A stretch of DNA of 64,000 bases from Isoperla grammatica (Eukaryota > Arthropoda > Insecta > Plecoptera > Perlodidae). This document shows, piece after piece, positions 55,201 through 64,000 of this stretch. The translations under genes were made by a program, and so were the position numbers. The notes beneath the pieces are model-generated. The model worked only from the letters and a program-made list of their open reading frames with translations, was not told the origin of the DNA and did not search any database. Position 1 is the stretch's first letter; each line of letters opens with the position of its first letter. Location of the stretch: the NCBI GenBank assembly GCA_945910005.1, contig OX246748.1, positions 13,820,929 through 13,884,928 on the forward strand. The letters are read 5' to 3'.

Positions 55201-57252
55201 AACAGCACACTGTGTTTTGGTAAGCCCTACTAACTGAATGAAATATTATAACCATTAGCATACAGTTATTTTGATTATTATATCAATAATTATTAATTAG
55301 TAATAAAACTAATTAGAAATAAAAATCATACTGATTATAATGTAAGGCACAATTTAGAGCATTCAGTACGTAGGGCTTACCAAACCACAGTGCGCTGTTG
55401 ATTCAGATGTTCGATTTTGAAGTCCATTCTTGAGATATAATTTTAAAATGAAAATTTTGTGCTGTTTTTGACGCAGATGTGACCTTCGCTCGTAACTAAG
55501 ACTGTTCTGAATCTGATGATTGTTATTTCACTATTTCTTATGTTACTCTAATTGTGAATACACATTCACATTTGCAAACAGCTCATCCACCCAATAAGAA
55601 TTGATCAGTAATTTGGTAACTCGACATCTTACAGCACAGTTTATTTATCAGATCCTTTATCAAAAATAATATTGATCCTAAATCAAAACCCATTACTTAC
55701 GGTTGTTTATTAGCGGTGATTGCGTGACGCACTCGTAGTAAAACAACACGGTATTGCATTATAAGTAGGTATTGATTTTGGTATCAGAAGCCATAAAACA
55801 ATTTTAAAAGTCATGTCATGTGTTAAATCACTAGGCCTACTAAACGTAGAAAAGAGGTGAATAGAAGTGAAAAACCATAGGCTTACAGTTTAGAAGCCCA
55901 ATAGCAATACTAATGATGCAAGACGTAGTCAGAACAGAACGGACATTTCTAAAGATTTTTAAGCAGATTTTTAATTTGACATATTAGTAGGTTGAAGGCT
56001 TTTTTTTTATTTAGCTGAAATATTTTTAAGTATGACAGCAGTCGGTGTTTTCCCCAAATCTGTGAAGTTCTACATTTACGCCAAGCCATATATAAATCGA
56101 AGATAATCAAATTAGGCCACTGGTACCAGTATTCATAGATGCTGGTTTCTGGTTACAATTAGTCGATAAGAGATGGTGAGAGAGGCATGTTTTATATGAT
56201 CATTCGGAGAACCTCTGAGTCAATTAACTCATCCACACCAGCGTGCTCGATCTGTCGCAGAACTCCACAATCCACCGACTTTCCGGGCGTGCAACAATTT
56301 ATTGTCGAGTTCCACTAAAAACGACTTAAGCAGTGGGTCAGCGGGAAAATGACTGAATTAAAATGTGGTAAAAGAAAGATCTCGTCATGTCTTGAAGGGC
56401 CGTTACATCAAGCGGTCACGTACTTCGCTCGGTTCATCCCTTAGAGCGAATTCCAGTAGATTCGGAACATTGAAACTCAAGAAACCAGACAAATCAAAGC
56501 ATTGAGAACACGATGGCATGATGATGATGATGATTAGGGCTGAGCAAGCAGACATATTTTAAGTCAAGGAAGATCAAGTAAAATTTGGCAACTTTGTACT
56601 AGTAAAATTCAAACATAGGTCTAATATAATATATCCATAAAAAGTATCCCAACTTTCTCAATAAGCTTAGAAGTTGCAACAAAAATGGAATTTAAGCAAA
56701 ATTGACTAAACCCAAGATTAATATTGAAGATTACTGCCAATATTTAGATTATACTTCACCTTTCTTTATAAATCTCAAGAAAACTTAAAAAGGATATTAT
56801 CTCAAGTTCAGAGACATGTTTGGAACAAGTGGAACGAGGGTCGGAGGAAATTTGAGACTTGCACACTCAGTCCTATTGTTGATGAGTGACCTAGTTATAC
56901 ACATTATAAGAGATTAAAAACTTGATTTTGACCAGATGATTTTGGGGTGTGAACCCCATCCAGGGGTTTGTCAGAGTACACTAATATCTCGAGGTGGGTA
57001 TATCCCCTGAACCCCCCAAAAAACAAGCTTGTCAACCCTCGCACTACGATGTATGTGGTACGTAGGCTACCGCCCTCTCTCACCCCCACAATCTGTGTCC
57101 GCCACTGGCAACCATTGCAGTCAACAGTCACACATCCCTTGGCATGACTTGGTTACAGTACACGTATTATTTTATTGCATGTATCAAAACGAATAGTCAT
57201 AGCCAAGGTGTATACGTATAGGCCTACCATTTACCTCTTCAGACTTCTGGAA
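52243..57252. other. Gene-free stretch between the PfkB-like and Rag genes
   Basis: Contains the inverted repeat at 55108-55490, a short (GAT)n run near 56520 and otherwise AT-rich sequence. The 3' ends of the two convergent genes must lie at its edges. Confidence 0.5.
55108..55490. repeat. Long inverted repeat, arms of about 120 bp
   Basis: The left arm (55108-55235), with GTCAAAAACCGCAG, ATGTCTCAAGAATGGACTTC and GGTAAGCCCTAC, is mirrored by 55365-55490 (GTAGGGCTTACC, GAAGTCCATTCTTGAGATAT, TGTTTTTGAC). The spacer of about 130 bp is nearly pure A/T. It resembles a foldback MITE, but no target duplication is clear. Confidence 0.75.
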
Positions 57253-60200
57253 TTATTTCGTTAGCGCATTGGGTGCTTGGCTGACGCGCTCCAGCTTTTC
57301 AAAGTGCTTTCTTGCGTTCCGTATATTTATCTTGGTGGCTTCAGAGGCTGAAAACAGAACATTTACTTAACTGAATATAGGCCTACACAGTAGAACACCC
57401 TCCTCCCCCCCCCCCCCCCACACACATTATAGAAATAGTATTCGTACTCGCATGCATAGATAGGCACCCAATGTTACAATGCAGAATACTGAATACGTAG
57501 TTTAAGCATCAACGGTGCTATCATCTTTAATTTTTTTATTAAATAAATAGTGATCTTTGCAGGTTAGTTTTGTTTAATAATTACTGACAATGCCGTAAAA
57601 TACTGTAGTCCAATTTTGGTAATTCCCCCATTGTCGTGTGTAAAACGTCAATCTATTGCCATCCACCAAATCCCCGTACGCACAATACTGTAATTTCTGA
57701 CAAACTTTAATCCTTACACAATTTTCACATCTGTGACACAAGATTTTACCAGTCCTTTCATAATCAAATCTTACAATTTAGCAAGATTTTCTATGAAATA
57801 AATAGAAGCAAGCACAAAGATCAGCGACGTGTGAAGTAAATGGAGGGAGCCACCTTTCAATTGAGAAACCTCCAAGTTAACAAAGGAAACCAATGTCTAT
57901 CATTAATTTCGCTACGCTAAGCCCAGCATTCACATGGAATGTAGGCCTACACGAACGCAACGGTATTTACTTACGTATTGCTGGGTCCGACATGATGACC
58001 ATCACATAAGTATTGGAAGTGAATACGTCGATAAATGCTGCAAAGTTGGTGTTCCTAACTTCCATGCTTTGGAACTGAGCCGCAAGCTTGCTGTAACACC
58101 AAGAGACTCGATCAGTGCCGAGCCGGAAACAGTATTCAGGTGGAAATAACGAGGTTACCATTTAGCATACACACGTAACATGGTAAAACTGTTAACTGAG
58201 GATGGGAATCGATGTAAAATTAAGACATAAAAAAAATTTCGATCAATTTTTTCATCGAAAACACACACGGACACGCGCTCACCTGCAACTCAGCTTGAAC
58301 TGCTTGATGATGTTGGAGACCTTCTCGAAGCGATGGACGTCTCTGTGGACCCGCCGCTGGCAGTGACTGATGACGAGGAAGGTGGCTCGCTCGAACAGAA
58401 GCACCTCGTCCGCGTCGATGATGTTCGCAAACTGGTTGAGACTCTGTTCCAACTCTTTCACGTTTGGGATCAGCATGTACACGATCGAAGACCAAGCCTG
58501 CGGGGGGGCAACGCAAATGTGTTGTGTGGTGCCTTGCGAGACGTTTCAAAATAGTTTTCATTTTATTCCAAAGAGAACATGTAGCCCTTATAGGCCTACT
58601 GTTCCCATTTCGATGTAATTTTTCCATCCATAAATCTACCACCAATATGTAAATAAAATATAATTCATAATTGAATATTACCGTGTAGTAAGACAACACT
58701 GAAGAAAGCTGATTGCGTACGTTCCTTTACAGACTGTGTAATGGGCGGGCAACAACCCAATACTAGGCCTGTCCACATTTTAAAAAGTGTCCCTTAACCC
58801 TTTATTTTTATAGCAGTAGACCATTTTTAGAGACTCCCATTTCATGTTTTGCTCTTTCAACAATGACAGACTTACGGTATTTCTTTCTGATTACTGAAAT
58901 TATTGAAAACCTAATTACCCACAAAATGTACTTTATATTGTTGTGCCCATAGTTTTGGATTTAGGAATGCAGGCCTAATATGACATTTAATGCTTCTGAC
59001 TGTTACATCACTTCACATTACACAATGCTGGTCTGGTACTCTCAAGCATTCAGTTCTACTAAAGGCCTATCATAAATTGGCTTAAGTCCTTTAGGCCTAC
59101 CCTATATAATGTTTCGTCCCATATTGAAGTTCTAAAACACGTGCATTCCAGTGGCTTCGATAACCTCTTCAAATCCTCTTCTCGCTCTCGGAATATCTGT
59201 TAGCATAAATACATGTGACATTAGAAAGACACAGATTTGAACAGAAATACTATTAGTATCAATTAGTATTAATAGTATTAGTATCATGTACTACTATTAG
59301 CTGTAACTGTAACACTGTATTGGATTGGGCATTAGTGCAGAGGTACTCAAACTTGTAAGCTGTGGACCCCCCCCCCCCCCAGGTTTTTATAGTCATGAAA
59401 GTCTCCCATCATCCTTTTTCTCCAAACCGCTTGGCCGCAGACTATTGGACATTCGACTGTCAATGATCACCTCAGATCTCACATCGAACCAACCAAACAA
59501 AAGAAACTTTCAACTTGCCAAATCTCTCTGGTCCTCTTGTACCAAATCCATCTTGTGAACAAGACAGAATATCTTTGCCTCCGGAGAGTTTTGTAAGATG
59601 GCCTCAAGGCAGCTCTGATAGTAGTGCATATCTTTATCGAGCTCTCTGCTTTCGACGTCGAACACGTAGATTAAAACCTCCACATTACGAAATATGTTGT
59701 CTCGCTGAGAAGCAAAATAGTTCTCCATGAATGCTTCTTGCCTAGAAATGATAAAACATTCAGTATAGAAAGACTTCTTCACTTCCAAATAAAATTACAG
59801 CCAGAAATTGAGGTCTAATTTGAGAAATTCCTTCTTATTTTTAAACATTATGTTTTTATCAGTAGACCCTTTCATGTTGTATAAAACTTACCCGCCACAG
59901 TCCCACAAGTTGAGCACCAGATTTCCCAGGAACCGCACGTGTGAATGTTCAACATCAACTGTTGGTAGAAGAGCACAAGGTAAATAGCTGGTCGACCGAT
60001 TGTGCGGCATATCTAACTAAATATTTTATCATAGAATGCAAAGCAGCCAGGCCAATATGAGTGATGTTGGTTCCACAATTAAGAAACAATGAATATTTAG
60101 TGCTGGCATTACAAAAAGGTTCAAACTTGAAAGCAAACCCACCAAGCTTACAATTTGATGGTTGTGATAGAGGCTTATCAGCTAGATTACTTAGTTGTGT

Positions 60201-63120
60201 TTGGGGAAAGCAGATCAACAGCTCACTTGAAACGTAGTAGGTGAGCTGTTGGTTTCCTTTCTTCAAACACAAATATGTCAGCTTACGATTTTGTAGATTC
60301 ATATTATTTGCTGTGCAACGACGTACTCAGCAAGTAGGTCACATGATATTGAGGATTAAGACAGTTCCTAGCTATAACGCCCATGTAGATTATATATTAA
60401 TAGATCATAGTTTCCACATGACATCACAGCGGTGATTATGAAGTCATGATTTAATCACAGCATAAAAGGTGAGTATGCTTTTAAAATTGCATACAAGCAG
60501 TGTTTAGAAATACAAATAGCCTAAATTATGAAATAAAAATAAAAATCACACATTAACAAACACAATTTAATTTGATTTAAAAAACACCCCTAGGCTTAAC
60601 AGAGTTGAGTGTTTTGTTTCTACTACAATTTTGCTTCAACTGTTTCTCCATGGCAAGTAGGTCAGTATAAGAATACTTTGTATATTATGGTACATATCCG
60701 CTACAACACCGCAAATCTCAGGAGTAGTGAAATATGCACTGGTTTTATGCTATTGTATTGTATTGTATTGCATTTTGGCATCTATTGTATCTATTATTGG
60801 CAACATACTGAAATCACAAAGATGAACCACCTTCATAGCTCTAAGGTTTGTGAAGACAATCAACAGTTCACGTACTTGTTGCTCCAAGACGTCGAGTGTC
60901 ACGGGCAATGTAGTTCGCAAAGATGATCGACCTCATTGACGTCTTTCCAGAACCGCTCTTACCCATCAGCAAAACCTACAACAATACATAATATATAATG
61001 CTTCACACCTAGAAATCAATTAGTTTGCAGAATAAACTGCAAAATTAATGAAATTTAAATATTGTCCAGTATGATTATGGGATTATAGGGAGGCTCCATA
61101 GGCCTAATAATATCTTCATTTGGCTATATACATGAAATGTATGTGGTGGGGGTAGGGTTGCCATAAGTTGTGGTGGTAAATAGAGGACATTTTAATAAAG
61201 AGTGGTATACTCAGGGACTGATGCATATAGTGGGTCAGGGAGGGGTGAAACACATAATAGGTGTACAGGCTGATAGCTTGTAGTGGGCTAGTGAGAGAAA
61301 TGTGTTTTCGTAGCCTGAGGTGATCCCAGCTCGCAGTGAAACCCATAGTAGGAGTAAAGGCTGATGTAGATAAGCTTGTAGTGGGCTAGTGAGAGAAATG
61401 TGTTTTCATAGCCTGAGGTGATCCCAGCTCGCAGTGAAACACATAATAGGTGTAAAGGCTGATGTAGATAAGCTTGTAGTGGGCTAGTGAGAGAAATGTG
61501 TTTTCGTAGCCTGAGGTGATCCCAGCTCGCAGTGAAACCCATAATAGGTGTACAGGCTGATGTAGATAAGCTTGTAGTGGGCTAGTGAGAGGAATGTGTT
61601 TTCGTAGCCTAAGGTGATCCCAGCTCGCAGTGAAACCCATAATAAGTGTAAAAGCTGATGTAGATAAGCTTGTAGTGGGCTAGTGAGAGAAATGTGTTTT
61701 CGTAGCCTGAGGTGATCCCAGCCAAAGTGAAACCCATAATATAGGCTGATGTAGGTAAGCTTGTAGTAGGCTAGTGAGAGAAATGTGTTTTCGTAGCCTG
61801 AGGTGATCGCAGCTCGCAGTGAAACCTATAATAGGTGTACAGGCTGATGAAGATAAGCTTGTAGTGGGCTAGTGAGAGAAATGTGTTTTCGTAGCCTGAG
61901 GTGATCGCAGCTCGCAGTGAAATGTAAAGCCTGGTGTAGATAAGCTTGTAGTGGGCTAGTGAGAGAAATGTGTTTTCGTAGCCTGAGGTGATCGCAGCTC
62001 ACAGTGAAACCCATAATAGGTGTACAGGCTGGTGTAGATAAGCTGGTAGTGGGCTAGTGAGAGAAATGTGTTTTCGTAGCCTGAGGTGATCGCAGCTCGC
62101 AGTGAAACCTGGGGTAGATAAGCTTGATCCTACAATCCATTGTCTGTGCTTCTATAGGCCTACATGTTTAAAATTATAAGAATCGTTTTTGTAGGTAGGC
62201 CTAGTGGGTAGGGGGGGGGGGGGGGGGGGGGGGGGTTAAGCCCCAAAATTCCCTTCGGTATGCCACTGAAAATAATGATAGGTAATTTATACTTAAAGCA
62301 GTGTTTTAACTTTTAAGGGACCTGAGGCTTAAATGCAACTAATCGAATGGTGAACATGACACATGCATTTTTCGTGAAAAAGACGCGATCCGGCCGAAGT
62401 GAAACCAAAAACCCGGACATTTCATGATTTTAGTAACAAGCCGCCCGGACGCATGAAGAGCATACGAAAAAGAGGACATGTCTGGGTTTAACCGGACAAA
62501 TGGCAACCCTAGGTGGGGGGGGGGAAACAACAACCATAACTTGTCAAGAAAAGAATACCGTAGGCCTAGGCCTAGGTTTGTGTCCACATTGACCACTAGG
62601 CCTAGGCACTAGGCCCAATTAGGACTTAGGAGAGCCTAACCTAGGCTGACACCTGACAGGAGGTGAAGTAGCCTAACTGGGTACAATTATGTCTAGGCTA
62701 GGCCTTCACCAAGCATAGCGGGCAGAATCTCGCTCCCTTTCGCTACCGTTTTGGAATTTCAGAACTGATTGATAGGCCTAGGTCTAGGCTAGGCCTAGGC
62801 TAGGGCCTAGGTCGGTATGAACATTGGTATGACATTTGCCCTGCACAACCGAGAACATGGTAAGATCTACATTCCAAACAGTGAGAAGGAAGACTTCAGT
62901 TATGGCTCAATTTTACTGCATGCTGTTTTTAACGCTGATAACGTTCTATTCGAATCATAATGTGTTGATAAACTTTGCCCAGAGACACCCAGCCTATCAA
63001 CAAGTTTATAGGTTAGGTTGTCACATGAGTGTGAGTCACTTTCAATTGTTCAATTATAAAAACCAACTTAGGCCTATCCAACAGAGATTTTTTTAAAATG
63101 TGACTAACCTTTTTCTTCAT
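57253..63120 (-). CDS. RRAGA: Ras-related GTP-binding protein A/B (Rag GTPase), 307 aa, 8 exons
   Basis: Exons 63120-63109, 60975-60876, 59958-59892, 59741-59519, 59196-59101, 58497-58283, 58090-57975 and 57347-57253 total 924 nt including TAA. The first coding exon is only 12 nt (MKKK) and is preceded by an in-frame TAA. GTPase motifs: P-loop GKSGSGKTS (9-17), switch-II DCGGQE (57-62) and HKMD (122-125). The C-terminal roadblock-type dimerisation domain is about residues 180-300, with the conserved SMEVRN and [16 protein letters not shown] stretches. RagA/B pairs with RagC/D on the lysosome and recruits TORC1 when amino acids are present (established for the family). Length and near-identity to animal RagA/B make the call secure. 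RRAGA versus RRAGB cannot be separated, since that split is a vertebrate event. Intron 4 starts with GC (TTG then GCAAGT). Intron 1 hosts a hAT element with a minisatellite. Confidence 0.95.
61153..62511. mobile_element. hAT-type element carrying a minisatellite, intron 1 of the Rag GTPase gene
   Basis: It begins TAGGGTTGCCATAAG and ends AAATGGCAACCCTA, with the 8-bp duplication GGTGGGGG on both sides (61145-61152, 62512-62519). Subterminal AGAGGACAT recurs near both ends. Most of the interior is a tandem array of about nine units, followed by a run of about 30 G at 62209-62235. No transposase frame is present. Confidence 0.85.
61270..62115. repeat. Minisatellite of about 9 units of 87-100 bp inside the hAT element
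   Basis: GTGGGCTAGTGAGAGAAATG recurs about every 95 bp, from 61279 to 62048. Each unit holds TTTTCGTAGCCTGAGGTGAT, CAGCTCGCAGTGAAAC and, in most units, AGGCTGATGTAGATAAGCTT. Unit length differs by deletions next to the AATAGGTGTA stretch. The open frames in it only reflect the repeat. Confidence 0.9.
62560..62830. repeat. TAGGCCTA-dense cluster in intron 1 of the Rag GTPase gene
   Basis: Blocks at 62562, 62597, 62690 and 62775-62812 lie 280-550 bp downstream of the 12-nt first coding exon (63109-63120) and just beyond the hAT element. The pattern matches that of the three claudin-like genes. Confidence 0.8.
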
Positions 63121-63224
63121 TTTTTAACACGGCAAATTTCTATACAATAACAAGTCAAATATGCCAAACACAAATTGAAATAAATTAACTCTGTTATTCT
63201 CTTCAGGCAGGTGGATACAGCAGG

Positions 63225-63262
63225 AAATACAATATGGCGAAATACCCGCCACCTGGCGGAAT
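63225..63262. promoter_or_regulatory. Putative CTCF-like and YY1-like sites upstream of the Rag GTPase gene
   Basis: On the minus strand CCGCCAGGTGGCGG (63246-63259) differs at one base from the animal CTCF core consensus. Next to it, CAATATGGCGAAA on the plus strand resembles a YY1 site. Both lie 105-140 bp upstream of the start codon, within a locally GC-richer promoter-like stretch (63225-63540). Confidence 0.4.
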
Positions 63263-64000
63263 TTGTTTGAACCGTACTAACACGCGGGTAAATTGAATGT
63301 AAAAAAGGCGTTTGAGTCGTGACCGACCAATGACCGGGAAAGCGACAGAATGCTACGAGCCGGGTTTATTGGGCGACCAAAGAAGCTTACAAATACTACG
63401 GTCTGGCTGATCGAGCCCGGTTGACCTTACGGTATGCAACCAGTTGGATCATAGTTCGCGGGCTTCGGAAAGCCAGCCGTGTACGTCGCTGCGCATGCGC
63501 TCTCCAGTTACCCCCTCCACCTCCACCAACTCTGGAACAAGCTCAAACAAGTCAAAGCGTGAAGTGTACGCTTACCATACATAGATTTTTACGGTTGCCC
63601 GTTTCAGTTGTTACTTGTAAGAGCTGCGATTTTTGTCAAAGCTTGTTATAGTTCCAGCAGATCCAGCTACCAGTAGTGATTTGTACTTGGATTTGTATTT
63701 AAGTTGTGTTTTAGCACAGATAACAAGTGCATAATTAGTTATCTGTGGTTTTAGTGCTCAAACTGTATTATGTAAGTATAATATTTATTATTTATATACC
63801 TAAATTTATGTATTACGGTACATTGGAAGAAAATGAAGATGTGATAGCCTGTGTGCAAAGGGCTATTGATAAGGGCCTAATATAATTTAAAGCAAGTGAA
63901 AATAACATAACTACATTCTAAAACGTAATAAAAGTAATAAAGTTCTGCGGAGCATTGCATTGCATCCCAAACCCTCATTGGTGTGTGTGTATAATTTTCT
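63263..64000. other. Upstream flank of the Rag gene
   Basis: GC-richer until about 63540, then AT-rich. A 76-codon frame at 63421-63651 on the plus strand has no recognised motif. A divergent gene starting here and continuing beyond the window is possible but unsupported. Confidence 0.4.

Noticed and set aside
61270..62115. A CRISPR-like array
   Set aside because: Units are contiguous with no unique spacers, the sequence is eukaryotic and the array lies in a hAT element; it is a minisatellite.

Overview
This is a eukaryotic, AT-rich, intron-rich metazoan nuclear window, probably from an aquatic invertebrate. Support comes from spliced genes with GT-AG (and one GC-AG) introns, a Rag GTPase, claudin-like four-pass proteins, a C-terminal PfkB/pseudouridine-kinase-like region, and dense DNA transposons and MITEs. 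The species cannot be fixed from sequence alone. The claudin-like proteins recall the invertebrate pasiflora/fire-exit type more than vertebrate claudins, but that is an impression without a search. All exons were assembled by eye from splice sites, reading phase and family motifs.

Genes. Three claudin-like genes lie in tandem on the minus strand. Clau-1 is at 8509-15656 (6 coding exons, 229 aa), Clau-2 at 23786-25748 (3 coding exons plus a probable 5' UTR exon, 222 aa) and Clau-3 at 37662-47911 (4 exons, 221 aa). Each has the W / GLW-x2-C / C first-loop signature and four membrane segments. At 49132-51673 on the plus strand are four exons encoding only the C-terminal part of a PfkB sugar/nucleoside kinase, with no upstream exons found. 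At 57253-63120 on the minus strand is a complete eight-exon RagA/B GTPase (307 aa), the nutrient-sensing GTPase of the TORC1 pathway.

Mobile DNA. The last intron of Clau-1 carries a dead 3.3-kb piggyBac element (8853-12169) interrupted by two other inverted-repeat elements. Intron 2 of Clau-3 carries a 5.6-kb pogo/Tigger-type element (41658-47277) with an intact 839-aa transposase. One end of it lies about 14 bp from a splice donor. At least six hAT-type elements have perfect 8-bp target duplications (471-951, 19012-19440, 33041-33484, 35071-35558, 51757-52234, 61153-62511). Several short 3-bp-TSD (PIF/Harbinger-like) MITEs, a TTAA MITE, a tRNA-derived SINE family, foldback repeats and tandem arrays fill the rest.

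The most unusual pattern is that dense TAGGCCTA clusters sit in the first intron, just downstream of the first exon, of all four complete genes (14975-15545, 25840-26300, 47455-47760, 62560-62830). The orphan kinase region lacks one. Several splice donors are themselves GTAGGC(C). The long stretches between genes hold no coding sequence that I can support.
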